A model generated the notes under the pieces. The model saw nothing but the letters and a program-made list of their open reading frames with translations. It did not search any database and was not told where the DNA came from. DNA of 64,000 nucleotides from Schistocephalus solidus (taxonomy: Eukaryota; Platyhelminthes; Cestoda; Diphyllobothriidea; Diphyllobothriidae): assembly GCA_017591395.1 (NCBI GenBank), contig WEDG01005280.1, positions 1 to 64,000 of the forward strand. Direction: 5' to 3'. The translations under genes were made by a program, and so were the position numbers. Positions 1 to 10,000 of this stretch are shown here, one piece after another. Numbering within the stretch: the stretch's first letter is position 1; each line of letters begins with the position of its first letter.

Positions 1-2
1 TA

Positions 3-74
3 ATGTCGGACTCCCTGGAGGTTTTTAAGCGAAAGTTAGATCGATATAATGGTGCGAGCTACAACACTAACTGA
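3..74 (+). pseudogene. C-terminal tail of a LINE reverse transcriptase
   Basis: The frame starting at base 3 reads SDSLEVFKRKLDRYN and stops at the TGA at 72-74. The pattern of a serine-led word followed by F-K-x-K-L-D is the usual last helix of CR1/jockey-type LINE ORF2 proteins; similar tails end LINE B (ILKRRLDEFY) and the fragment near 36.7 kb (SFKCKLDTYQ). The window edge cuts off everything upstream, so only the final 23 residues are seen. It is probably the 3' end of a longer LINE lying left of the window. The identification rests on this short motif alone. Confidence 0.5.
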
Positions 75-349
75 AAGCTGCAAGTGTGACGTCATAAAGT
101 AAGGCATTAATGATACTACTAGTTATATTTGAGTAACATTTCCTTGTTTGTTATTTTTTCGTTCTGAGGGCTTGCATTCTCCCATTACTCCCATGCTGGG
201 GTCCTCGAGGTCTCGATGCTTAACTTATTTACACACCTTGGTGACACCGTGAGTATTCGCATCAGCTGGACCTGGCGTCCGTCGTCCATGAGGTGTATGA
301 ACGTTATCCCCTGGTTCGAACCGCAATGGACCGAGGATGATCTGGACAT
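75..349. other. Intergenic stretch, nothing recognised
   Basis: No coding pattern is visible. A short GGTTCGAA word near 313 resembles a tRNA B-box, but no A-box partner or tRNA fold is apparent. The part before about 130 may be LINE 3' untranslated sequence. Confidence 0.3.
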
Positions 350-655
350 CTATTTCAACCTTTGAAATCCCTCAACGGACGCTGCAATCAGCAATGGAGC
401 ATCATGTGACCTCCGAAATGCCCCCCGTTGGACCCCCTCCCAAGGGCGACAGTTTTTCTCCTAAATATCACCGGGAGTTTTTCACTGTCTGCTCTTTTTC
501 AACTTTGTTCCACTATGTTGGCCTCGCCAACATATCGAGATACTATTTTTTGATACCACAACTCGTATGTACAAATAGGGAATTCAAAGGTGACTCACCT
601 ACATCTCCCTCAAATATACTGATACTGATACTATTTCACTACCATGCAAACTAAC
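350..655 (+). repeat. Dispersed repeat Y, copy 1
   Basis: About 300 bp that reappears in inverted orientation near 57425-57745. Shared landmarks in order are CAACGGACGCTGCAATC, the CAATGGAGCAT word, a C-rich stretch before GACAGTTTTTCTC, CACCGGGAGTTTTT, TTGGCCTCGCCAACATATCGAGATAC, and a GATACTGATACT-like end. The ORF reading across it (337-654) is not shared as a frame with the other copy, so I treat it as non-coding. The element class is unknown. Confidence 0.6.
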
Positions 656-819
656 GTATAGTCAATTTTAGTTAAACGCCATAGCAATATGGAAAAAACT
701 AACCGAAAATTTAAAAAACCTGCAAACTTCTGTTTGCTTAAGAGACCTATCACTAGTTTTCTGTATAAAGAACAGCCTCCAGGAATTCTACGTCATGAAA
801 GAGTTGAATCTGTCTTCCG

Positions 820-1180
820 GCTCGATGGATTGCGTGACATCTGAGACTGATCCTCAATCTTACTTTGAGAGTTATGGCGCTGTCTCTACTGCCCGCAACT
901 TGTGAATTCTTCAGCAGACAGCGAGAACCCTCCGCAAATGCACCCTTGTCTGGTGCAGAATCCCAGTTCCTTAAAAAAGCAGAAAAACTGTAAACATTTG
1001 TGCTAACCGTTCCCCGTTCTGAACTGCTAAAATCGCACGGGCAGCAGTTTTTCTCCTGAATAACATAAATATAGTAAAAAAAACTAGAACCTATATTTCT
1101 TTACGAGAATTTTTCACTGATAAACTGACTCCCACTGCTTACTTTTTCTGGTATTGCCTATAAATTGGCATTAAATACAG
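820..1180 (+). repeat. Dispersed repeat X, copy 1
   Basis: This block shares landmarks with 1950-2600 and 17519-18125 (inverted): the GGCGCTGTCT word, a CCGCAAATGCACCCTTGT-type word, and TCCCAGTTCC. From about 1013 it continues into the GAACTGCTAAAATC / GCAGCAGTTTTTCTCC / TAGTAAAAAAAACTAG block and a CCCACTGCTTACTTTTTCT plus AAATTGGCATTAAAT end, which are also present near 14885-15065 and 17330-17505. It is diverged and of unknown class. Confidence 0.5.
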
Positions 1181-1949
1181 TTATTTATTTATCTACTTAT
1201 TGATCCTTGAAGGGGACTTGTGATTTCATCCCCACCTTAAAAATATATTGTCAAAGTTAAAAGGTTACTCCCCCTTTTATAGATATATATTTATTTTTTA
1301 GATGATTATTCTAGCGTTTATAATAAGTTCTTCGAAAGGAATGCAAATTATCCTAAATATATTGAATTCTACTGAACTATACAACCTCCCGCCACTCTAT
1401 CTTTTTTATGTTATCTGTGGAAGAGTTTGTATCTCTGTATCGAAAGATCGGTATTCGTGATTTCAGTCATCTGCCATGTTTCCGTAACAGCTACAAAATC
1501 GGGTTTTCGGTCGTAAACTAGCGTCTTGAGTTTGTCAATTTTCGAAAGGAGACTTTAATCACCATTGTACAAAAGTCTTAATTTGGAATGAATAACTCTG
1601 ATATGCAGACGTCTGTCAACTTCGTAAGATTGAATGAAACAGCTTGGCGGTGCTGCTCAATAAGGGCTGGTTTTTATCACGCCTAAGCAGTAAGGTTCAT
1701 ATACTTTCTCGAGATTAGTGACCTCGTAACATATCTGAGATTCCCGTTTTTATTTGGAGAATGTGTTCACTCATTTCCGATCTCCTGAGGGTTTCTGCTT
1801 TGAGAACTCTCCATTCCGCTGAAAAACAGTTTAGTGTGAGTTTCAGAGTACCAACGTCCTGCCCAGCAATAACCGCACTTCCTCTTCATGCTGCAAAACA
1901 ATCTGCAGCGGGGTTAATTGCTGTGACCGATCCTAAGAGTACCCTAATC
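1181..1949. other. AT-rich stretch, nothing recognised
   Basis: No coding frame, RNA gene or repeat with a clear partner elsewhere in the window was found here. Confidence 0.3.
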
Positions 1950-2600
1950 TATTTAATTCTATTCAGCATTCTGCACTCAAACAAACGGGAGAAAATACAC
2001 TTGGTCAAGCATTTTTTGACTAAAAGAGTTTCATCTTCAAATTACTGTCATTTTACGTACCAAAACGTTGTGGGCCTACAAACCTTGATCATTTGTGGTT
2101 TTTCGATTATGGAAGGGCCATTTTACTGCTTAAGCCTTTCGGTATTTCAAAAGTTAACCCTCTTACTAATTTTACTCAGCTCGACCATTCTCGACGCAAA
2201 AGTCGCGATGTCTTTTTATTTCTTCCTCTGGCACATAAAGTTAGATATCCTTTGATTTTTCATTAAACGACATTGCAATTTGCAATAAGATACCCAGGTT
2301 TATAAACATGCTTCAAAATTCTCCTTTTTTAAAGCAAAATATAAGAAGTTTTCTGCATTTGGAATACCTTTCATGAATTACGGGTGCTGACACAGTTTAA
2401 TCGGTCTTCCTGCTTGATGGAATGCATGGCCTCTGAGTCCGGTCCCAGATCGTTTCTTAAGAGCGCTGGCGCTGTCTTTGCAGCCCACTACCGGTGAATA
2501 GTACAAGCGACTGTTCGCGGATGCACTCTTGTATGGTACAGAGTCCCGCTTCCATGAAGAGGAAGGGAGACTGAAAACACACTGCATGCGCGCGCCCTTT
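1950..2600 (+). repeat. Dispersed repeat X, copy 2
   Basis: The whole stretch matches 17519-18125 read on the other strand. Shared landmarks are AAAATACACTTGGTC, CATCTTCAAATTACTG, CCTTGATCATTTGTGG, the TCTCGACGCAAAAGTCGC word, AAACGACATTGCAATTTGCAA, and the later GGCGCTGTCTTTGCAGCCCAC / GCGGATGCACT / GAAGAGGAAGGGAGACTGAAA block. Reading frames over the region (1761-2255 plus, 2378-2587 minus) are broken in the partner, so no protein is inferred. The length and lack of coding suggest a non-autonomous element or LINE/LTR untranslated sequence. Confidence 0.65.
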
Positions 2601-3325
2601 GAATTTGGTTTAAAATTTTTGACCTATGAGAAATTTACTCCTTTCACGATTTCGGTCTACTGGTCACTCTTGCTGACTTTATTTGAACTCTATTTGGCGT
2701 ACTCCTTATCCTCACAAGCTTACTGCAAGACAGCAGCGGAAATGATCGATATCTCCCTCCTGTGCACTTCTCGTCAGTAGCTCTATGAGATCTTCCATTC
2801 TACATTGGGCTGAATCATTTCTATATTCTATTCATAAAGGTGATCTCGCTAAAAACTTCGTCCCATATTTTAAAACCCTTTATCGTTTTTTGCGATCTAT
2901 CATGGAAGTCAAAAATATACCCTATGGGAATCGTACAAAATACGCGGCACCGCCAAGTTTCGTATCAGGGCACCGGTGTGCGGCAACCGATGGTGACATC
3001 ACTGAGCTATCGTATCGCAAGAACTCACTGGTGTAAATTTAAATGATGAAATAAACAGTAGTCTTTCTCACGCCACAATATAGCCCACCCTTCCATGGTT
3101 TTCCTCAAAATATACCGTCTTCAATAATCGCAGTTCTTTTAACAGTAACATTCTGAAAAATTGCAGACCAGAGCAATTTTCTTTCTCAACTTTCGTTTCT
3201 ATTATCCAGTTTTCTTCTCCGCCACCAAATCTTACTTTTTATAAATGCTGATGAGCGTAACCTGCTGATCAGGAATACGCTCAGTTTTATTTCACTCAAT
3301 GCGAGATCAGTTGTAAGTAAGCTGT
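2601..3325. other. Intergenic stretch, nothing recognised
   Basis: Two overlapping short plus-strand frames (2785-3036 and 2840-3046) carry no recognisable motif and are most likely chance. Confidence 0.3.
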
Positions 3326-3780
3326 CTGAGCTTAGAACAGTAGCTTTTCAGCAATGTTAGCAATGTTTTAAAATAAATGGAGAACTTGAAAAAATAGGCA
3401 GTTAAAAAAACTCCTACCATAAAAATGGAGGCAGAGTTCAATAGGCCTTCATTTTTGAGTAGAAGGTAGGAGAAAAAACTGCTTAGGAAAAAATGGTCAG
3501 GTGGTAGAGTAGGGTAATACTGCAGTAGCATTTCAGAATGAGATAATGAAACGTCGAGGTGATTCGTTCTTGATCACTTAAGCGTATGAAACAAATCTCA
3601 TGAAAATGCGTCAATGAACTTAAGTCCCCAGCATCTTAGGATCCAGAATTGAATTCTGATGATGGTTTGTATCAAAAGAAACGGTAGAATTTTAGACTGT
3701 GGACCCCCGAATGTGTACGTCCGAATGACGTCATCTTTTTGAGGACTGGTGATATAAAGAGACATCATAGTTCATGGGCG
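3326..3780 (-). repeat. Dispersed repeat Z (LINE 3'-flank type), inverted copy
   Basis: Read on the minus strand this matches 9440-9830 on the plus strand. Landmarks shared in order are CTTTATATCACCAGT, GACGTCAT/GAAGTCAAT near an ACGTACACA word, ATCAAGAACGAA, CGACGTTTCATTATCTCATTC, TGAAATGCTACTGCAGTAT, CTACTCTACCACCT and CCTCCATTTTT. The plus-strand partner lies directly after LINE A, so Z is probably LINE A-family 3' untranslated sequence or an element that sits beside it. Confidence 0.65.
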
Positions 3781-4428
3781 ACTCGTGGTAGCGAAAATAT
3801 AGTTTCAAGAGGGTCACTTAAATACCCGATTGTCCTTTCTCCGAGTCATGGGAAAGCTACTGGGAAACTTGTCCCAACTAGTTAGTTCAGTGACTAGAAC
3901 TGACAGCATTTTAATTTTTACAAATGATGTCCACACTCTCTTAATGAATTTCCATTGTGATCTATTCACAGGTGATCAAACACTAATTCACTGTAGTTTT
4001 CCAGTCTCCCTTTCTACAAAGCCTGAGGTAAAATGCAATAACCTCAAGTTTGTTACCAAAAATTATGAATTAATAAATAATTTATTAAGCAATCTATATT
4101 GGCATAGCATATTTTCAATCCAAGATCCAAAATTTTCCATGAGCTATAGCAGAGCCTTACAGAAAAAAAGCTAGGCATTTATCCCACTTAAGATTTTCTC
4201 CAAAACAGACTTAAAAATTACGTAAGCAACTTAACGATCCGTCTAAAAGCTCTTTGTCAGTTCACTTAAGGATTGCACAAATATTTGAATAAGCATAGAA
4301 ATTTAGGATAGCGCGAGATAGGCATAGGGAGTCACAGTACTAAGTGATGCCAATTGGCGAGAAACTAAAATTCCTGAAATGGGCACCCAGTTGCACATCG
4401 ATGAAATAAAGTTGTTTAAAGGATCTCC
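3781..4428. other. Intergenic stretch with one 114-codon frame, nothing recognised
   Basis: A plus-strand frame at 3830-4174 has no recognisable motif, no likely initiator context and no repeat partner. I do not call it a gene. Confidence 0.25.
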
Positions 4429-4561
4429 AAGTCTGAACTCTAAAATCTCCAAGTCTGAACTCTAAAAACCAGACATATATTGTAAAAAACAATGCTACTC
4501 TCCTCCCCTCAAGTCTGACCTCTAAAAAATCAGACATATATTGTAAATAACAATGCTACTC
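4429..4561 (+). repeat. Short imperfect tandem repeat
   Basis: The word AAGTCTGA(A/C)CTCTAAAA occurs at about 4429, 4451 and 4511. The last two copies continue into CAGACATATATTGTAAA and AACAATGCTACTC, so the long unit is about 60 bp in two copies with an extra short partial copy in front. The minus-strand frame 4340-4537 is a by-product. Confidence 0.7.
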
Positions 4562-4680
4562 ACTGTTTGCCAATACTATGTTAGTAGTGGTAAATTTACA
4601 CGTGCTAAATAGGGTTTTCAAAGGCATTGCCTATTATCCTCACCAAATAAACTGAAAACTGAAGGACAATGCTTGTGGCC
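4562..4680 (+). repeat. LINE C-type 3' terminus, solo fragment
   Basis: The stretch GGGTTTTCAAAGGCATTGCC near 4611 resembles the GGGTCTTCAAAGGCTATGCC word that closes LINE C near 14842. This suggests that the 3' tail of a LINE C relative ends here and that the tandem repeat just upstream belongs to its 3' untranslated region. Only the short tail is shared, so the call is tentative. Confidence 0.4.
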
Positions 4681-4705
4681 TATTCTTGCTCGGGTAAACT
4701 ACCCG

Positions 4706-5020
4706 GTAGTTGGACGGCCGTTTTTAGTCAGTGTGTTCTCTGGATTTGGCAAGCCGGAGCCACTGGATGAGTTTTTGAGGGATTTATTGATGAATTGAAA
4801 GAAATTTTGGGAGTTGGCATACTGCTTCCACACACTGGGCAAATAATTCAAGTTAAATTATCCAATGTCATATGTGACTTACCGGCTTGCTCATATGTCC
4901 GGCAGGTGAAAGCCCACAACGTGTCGACGGAAGCGCCGGACAACATGGTACTGATCGGTGGCAGACCGTGCGTTCTGATATCTATTACCGCTAATGGAAT
5001 ACAATACCGTCCGTTTGTTG
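4706..5020 (+). pseudogene. Decayed transposase-like fragment (ICDxPA / RQVKAHN family)
   Basis: Reading from 4706 gives VVGRPFLVSVFSGFGKPEPL and DEFL; a frame change near 4785 leads to FIDELKEILGVGI, then SNVICDLPACSYVRQVKAHN; after a second frame change near 4920 a C-R-R-x4-T-W-Y stretch follows. The order SGxxKPxxLxEFLxDFxxEL, then VxxxICDxPAxSFxxxxKxHN, then a Cys-containing knuckle with TWY is one I recall from uncharacterised transposase-type proteins of planarians, cnidarians and insects. At least two frameshifts and an in-frame stop show that it is dead. The longest open frame (4795-5121) covers only part of the match. The opposite-strand frame 4848-5069 is a shadow. The assignment is from memory of the pattern and was not searched. 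Confidence 0.45.
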
Positions 5021-5295
5021 ACTGCTGTGACTTTTTTAAAACATCCATTTCTTCTTCTAGCCTTTTCATGTTTAAAGCCTCAACTTTGGCAACAATTCCT
5101 TCGACTGAAAACCCTTTCTGATATTATCTGTAAATATGTCGCTTTTAACATTGATGATCACTTTATTTTCATTCCTTTGTTGCACTGTTTTCAAACGTTT
5201 TTTTAACTTGTATTTTTTAAAGTTTTCCATATGCACGTTTGAATAAGTTTTTAATGCATTATGATTTGCTTTTAACTCATGTGTGATGTTTGTAG

Positions 5296-5826
5296 ATGTA
5301 CTGCGTCGTAGAACTTATCAATGACAAAAGCGTGGCCGCTGTGGCTAAAGCTTGGTTCGTCAATGAACAATCCGTCATGTGGCCCAAAAACCCAAAGCAA
5401 CGTGAGTACCTACTACAAATAACCTGCAGCCACCTACCGGCACCAAAGTGTACCCAGTGAGGATTCTTAAAGAAAACCTAAGCCTCGAAAAGTCAAAAAA
5501 GTTGGGAAAAAAAAGGCTGAGGAGACGGATGACGGAGAAGGTAAAACTACTCTATTGCATTAATCCAGCATATTTATTCAACTTCCGGAATGTTCCACCA
5601 CTGGTCCAATTTACGGAACAAAGTCTGCGTCCGAGGACATGGTAATGATCTCAGTCTTTACACTAAAACGCAGTTAAGGTTTAAACGTTATTAACTTACT
5701 GATATTTATTTTAATCCTGACTTTGTGATTTATAACTCTTTTCATAATGTTCACCACAGTAAGCAACATATTTCTTTATTTTAGGAACAACCACCGGATA
5801 ACAGCAGTCATGTGGACAACCAATGA
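5296..5826 (+). CDS. Possible small spliced gene with YPVRIL block (transposon-associated type)
   Basis: A consistent three-exon model can be drawn: 5296-5401, 5449-5540 and 5785-5826, joined at GT-AG introns of 47 and 244 nt, giving 79 residues and a TGA stop. The first exon begins ATG directly after a TTTGTAG acceptor-like sequence, so a 5' untranslated exon is possible. It encodes MYCVVELINDKSVAAVAKAW and a following M-W-P-K; the second gives YPVRILKENLSLEKSKKLGK. The VEFxxDxSVxxVxxxW...WP and YPVRIL features resemble small flatworm and cnidarian proteins often found with DUF4806-type or transposase genes. The transposase-like relic lies just upstream on the same strand. An AATAAA at 5872-5877 could be its polyadenylation signal. 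An alternative frame in exon 2 (KPRKVKKVGKKKAEE) also looks protein-like, so the gene could be a relic with a frameshift. The splice sites are inferred. Confidence 0.4.
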
Positions 5827-5871
5827 CAAATTTATCCTGCACATGTACAGTATTATTTAACTATTTTTTAC

Positions 5872-5877
5872 AATAAA
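5872..5877 (+). promoter_or_regulatory. Candidate polyadenylation signal
   Basis: AATAAA lies 46 bases after the stop codon of the preceding three-exon model, inside an AT-rich tail. The position fits, but the hexamer alone is weak evidence. Confidence 0.4.
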
Positions 5878-6276
5878 AAACTTTGTACATTTCATCTTCA
5901 CATATCCTATTTCATGAGTGGGTACCTCGCAGGAATGGCTTGAATGGATCCAAACGTAAGCCATATTAATTGTATAAAATTGGGCCGTTAATAGAACAAT
6001 AATTATGGGTATATCAGTAGTGGCCGATTAGGATGGGAAAGGCTATGGGCGGTGGGCGTTCGATATAAAGGAAAAGGGGCTGCTAATGCGAGAAAATCGT
6101 GGGGTCCCGCTGCGCAAATTTTTCTAGCGAGGGGGCCAGAGGGGGCCCGGCGGGGCTGGTGCTCGTAGGGAACTTGAGCAACAGATTTGGCTGAATTAAT
6201 TCATCCATGTGCGGTCATCGGCTAAGTGTCTGAATGTAACTCTGCCTTTACTTGACTGCAAAAATGTTTTATTACA
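5878..6276. other. Intergenic stretch with a G-rich island
   Basis: Nothing coding is seen. Between about 6120 and 6160 there is a dense G-run patch (GGGGGCCAGAGGGGGCCCGG) that stands out from the AT-rich surroundings. Confidence 0.3.
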
Positions 6277-7045
6277 GCTGATTCGGGCAAAGAAGACTTG
6301 TTAAATTCATTTTTTTCCAACCACTTTACCATTCAAACTAGCCTCACTCTCTCAATTCCTCTGCTTTCAAATTCAAACTAACGTGTAACAACCATTAATT
6401 TCTCGCCTTAAAGTATTTAAAAAGAAATATCTCACTGAAAACTTCGCATTCGGTTGCAAATGATAACATTCCAAACTCACTTAAGAGATTTCCACCTTTA
6501 CTAAGCAAATTATTCTCAGTATTTCTCGACAACGGTTTCTTCTCCGATTATTTGTATAGTTCTATTATAATACCAGTTTTGAAATCTAGTTCCTGCTCTG
6601 ACATTCATAACTATCGCGGTGTTCATAAAACACCCGCTCTTACTCAAATATTTGAAAAATTCATTGCAAAACAAATTACGGATTTTTGCATAAGTAATCA
6701 AATTCTCACTCCTCCCACTCATTGTTTTTTTTTACCGGACCGCTCTTGTGAAACATTTCACGTGTCTTTTCTAAATCAAATAACCTCTCTTCGTAATGAG
6801 CATCTATTTGTAGTAATTTTCTACTTTGATCTTAGTAAGGCATTCGACAAAGTGCCTCATAGACGACTTCTAGCTAAACTGGAGGCTATAGGATTTCGTT
6901 GTCCCCTTACTGACTTAATTAGATCATACCTCTCTAATCGAATACAAAAATTTTTACTTGGGTCTTCATACTCAACTGCTACCCTGATTGGGATTGGTGT
7001 CCTTCAAGGTACCGTATAAGGTCTATTGTTGTTCTTACATTAATT
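6277..7045 (+). pseudogene. LINE A, reverse transcriptase, 5' part
   Basis: This begins with an N-terminal linker (GKEDLLNSFFSNHFTIQTS) and continues into the RT fingers and palm: IIPVLKSSSCSDIHNYRGV, then VVIFYFDLSKAFDKVPHRR (motif A with the first catalytic Asp), then IGVLQGTV, the site of the GxxQGS motif B. The block from 6552 to 7019 is one open frame, with frameshifts before it. Motif C is missing here and resumes at about 8476 after an inserted LINE B. RTs with NYRPV, DxSKAFDxVxHxxL and GVPQGS belong to the CR1/jockey group. The absence of endonuclease sequence upstream suggests 5' truncation or decay. Confidence 0.8.
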
Positions 7046-8475
7046 CAGTATAATTCAGTATATATAAGGGAGATAGGCAGAGCCTGTGAAACCCTATTTA
7101 CGGATAGACGCTAGCAAAATATGCAAATTTTACATGATGATAGTCGTTTTCGTATATCGATCATTGCTGTCGGCTAAATATATGTCCATCAAGTAAAATT
7201 CATCAAGTCTTCTTTTTAAAATTTCAACGCTTTCAGTCTGAACAACCGAAGTCGGCAGTTTGTTCCATTCTTCAATCACCCGTTGGGAAAAGAATTTGGT
7301 CGGCACTTCAAGTTTGGCGTATGTTCTTTTCAGTTTGTATTGGTGACCTCGGAGACTTGTCATGTTTGCCAATTCAAAAAAGTCAGCCATCTGAAGAGCA
7401 CAATCAACTCCTTTGACCAGTTTGAAGACTAATATCATATTCCCTCTTCATTGCCTATCAGTGAGCGGAAAAATTTTAAGTCTTTCTAGTCGGCCCTCAT
7501 ATGGTTAGTATTCCAATCCACTGAATAGTTTCGTCACCCTCCATTGAACTTTCTCCAACAGAGCGTAGTCATTTTTCGTCCAGGGGCGCCACACCTGACT
7601 GCAATATTCCAACACCGGCCGGATAAATGTTCCAAAAACGCGCCCAAAATGCTCTTTGTCAAAATTAACGAAGGATCTCCTGATTTCGCCTAAGAAGCAC
7701 ATAGCTTTCTTTGCTATATTCGCACAGTGCGACGATTGTTTAAGAGTGGGTGTTATCAATATACCTAAGTCCTTTATAATTTTTACCTCCTGGAGTTGTT
7801 GACCACTAATTAAGTACTAATATTCAAACCTAATAATCCTTCTGTAACAATACCGCAGTTGGATGACTTGGCATTTGTTGAAATTAAGGTTCATCAGCCA
7901 CTCATCCCACCATTTTTGCAAGCGATTTAAGTTTTGCTGTAATTTCCGAGCATCCTCCGGTTTTTCAAACGATTTCCATAACTTCAGATCGTCAGCGAAC
8001 ATTAACTTCTCGCATGTCAGACAATCAAGGCATTCGTTTACGTATATCAGAAATAAAATTGGACCCAGAACGCTGCCCTGCGGAACTCCAATGTGAACGG
8101 TTTGCCAGTGAGACTTGGCTTCTCCGATACAAATAAGTTGGCGTCTGCCTGTGAGAAAGTCGGTCAACCATTTGAGTAGGTTGCCAGTCACACCCATTTG
8201 ACGCAGCTTAAAGATCAGACGTCTGTGTGGAACCATGTCAAAGGCTTTGCTTAAGTCAATGTAAACCGCACCGACTGACAAACCCATTTCTAATTATTTT
8301 GTCCAACTTTCCATGGAAGTGAGCAGGTTTGTGAGGCAGGATCGACCACTTCGAAATCAATGTTGACATGAACTTAGCAAGTTATTCTCTTCAAGATGCC
8401 TCATAAGTTCCCTTTTGATTATCTTCTCCATCATTTCACAAGAGATACTTGCGAGTCTGACTGGTCGGAAACTGT
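7046..8475 (-). mobile_element. LINE B, 5'-truncated CR1/jockey-like copy nested in LINE A
   Basis: The minus strand reads from about 8475: FRPVRLASISCEMMEKIIKR, a region with a few stops, then VYIDLSKAFDMVPHRRLIFK (motif A), GVPQGSVLGPILFLIYVNE (motif B), LMFADDLKLW (motif C), NLNFNKCQV, then the thumb and tail with EYCSQVWRPW, FFSQRVIEEWNKLP and ILKRRLDEFY. Frameshifts separate the open pieces 8287-7817, 7759-7505 and 7438-7130. The 5' end begins inside the RT, as is common for LINE insertions made by target-primed reverse transcription. The 3' end closes with a doubled TATAATTCAG word near 7044-7062. LINE A coding resumes immediately beyond both ends. I could not see a clean target-site duplication. 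Confidence 0.8.
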
Positions 8476-9360
8476 TTGGTGATGATATTTCATCGAAAGT
8501 TAAACCTTCTCAATCTTATATTTATGCTGATGACCTTAAATGCGTTTATTCCTTCTCTAACTCTACGGTCAAACGATGCCTAGAACAAATCTATTCGGAC
8601 TTAGACGCTCTTTCAGCGTGGAGCTCCACATGGCTAGTTGAGTTCTCACCTTCTAAGTGTCGCTACATGAGGTTTGATCCTGTAAGGCTGCAACCTGTTA
8701 TCTTAAAAGGTAGCCCTATGACTGAATGCTCCTCCATCAAGGATTTGGGCTTAAGTTTCACCAATAAGTTAGATCTTTCGCCTCTTGCTGATAGAATAAT
8801 GGCGAAAGCTGCTCAGATTTGCGGCTTCATTTCTTATAATTTCGACCTTCCTGAAATTAAATTAAATCTTTATCTTATGTTTGTACTTCCCATTCTTGAA
8901 TTTTGCTGTCCTTTCTTTGGTTTAATGAAAGAAACTAGCCATTCAAAAATTGAAAATTTCCAAAGACATTTCACAAAAAAAAACTCCTGTATCCGATTCC
9001 TTAAAATACTTCCTACTCAACCAGATGCAAGCTGACGAAGCTAAAATTTCTTTGTGTCAGGAGACTGGAATCAGGTTTTTGTCTCCTTTTTCGACCAAAT
9101 AATAGCTCAAATTTCCCCAAGCTTTCTGTCATCACCCCGTTAGTCTTCCTTATAACCTAAGAAATTCTGCACTAATTATACGTGCTCCTGCAGCTTCCCC
9201 GTGTAAACGTTCCCAATTTTTTGCCTCTAGGTATAGCTTTCTTTGGAATAACTTGCCAATTGAAATTAGGTCGTTAACAATTCTACCTGCATGCAAGCGA
9301 AGACTGCACATTTATCTTAACACTGATTCTATTAACCTTTTATTTTTCTCATCTTTTCCG
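8476..9360 (+). pseudogene. LINE A, reverse transcriptase, 3' part
   Basis: This continues the RT interrupted at 7045. DDISSKVKPSQSYIYADDL contains motif C (YADD), followed by WLVEFSPSKCRYM, IKDLGLSFTNKLDLSPLADR (motif E/thumb region) and LPILEFCCPFFG. The open frame runs to 9035. After a frameshift the C-terminal portion is readable to about 9360, with words matching F-x-S-R-Y-S-F-x-W-N-N-L-P. LINE A and LINE B are different subfamilies (YADD versus FADD, with different tails), so this is insertion of one family into another and not a rearranged single copy. Confidence 0.8.
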
Positions 9361-9990
9361 AGCAGCTTTCTCTGTGACTTGAAGAAAGGACCATTGGGAA
9401 TTTAAGTTGCCCCCTTGCAACTATTTTTTCTCTACCATGAGTTCCCTTGAACCATGATGTCTCCTTATATCACCAGTTATTCAAAAGATGAAGTCAATCA
9501 GACGTACAAATCCGGACGTACACAGTCGCGAGATGTTATTTCATGTGTCATAGTTATCAAGAACGAACCATATCGACGTTTCATTATTTCATTCTGAAAT
9601 GCTACTGCAGTATTAGCCTACTCTACCACCTAACCTTATTTTCCAAAGCGTTTTTTCTCCCACCCTCATTTCGAAAATGGAGACCTATTGAACTCTGCCT
9701 CCATTTTTAAGGAAGGAGTTTTTTCACTGTCTATTTTCTAGTTAACTATTAATTTCAAAACATCGCTAACCATTGACCTAATAGGACAAGTTCTGCCTAC
9801 GTTTTAAATATTTTACACTTTATCTGCACACATTGTCATAATTTTATTTTGTTACTAATGTTTGTTTAGACAGTGCCTTTTCAGCCCTTACCAAACATAA
9901 ATTCGAAAAGTCCAAAATAATACGAATGACTACATTTCTGGACATGTTTCCTTAAAGTTTCCTCCCGTCAAACGGGCCAAGAGTTTAATA
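9361..9990 (+). repeat. LINE A 3' untranslated region and repeat Z, plus copy (9440-9830)
   Basis: Non-coding. The core 9440-9830 matches 3326-3780 in inverted orientation. Its position directly after LINE A coding is the main reason for viewing repeat Z as LINE 3' sequence. The last 150 bp before LINE C shows nothing. Confidence 0.6.
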
Positions 9991-10000
9991 GGTTTATCGG

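Noticed and set aside
4848..5069. 73-codon minus-strand frame
   Set aside because: Opposite strand to the transposase-like match; no motif of its own.
7040..8480. Target-site duplication around LINE B
   Set aside because: I looked for matching words on both sides and found none I could trust. LINE A coding does not rejoin cleanly, so small losses or gains occurred.
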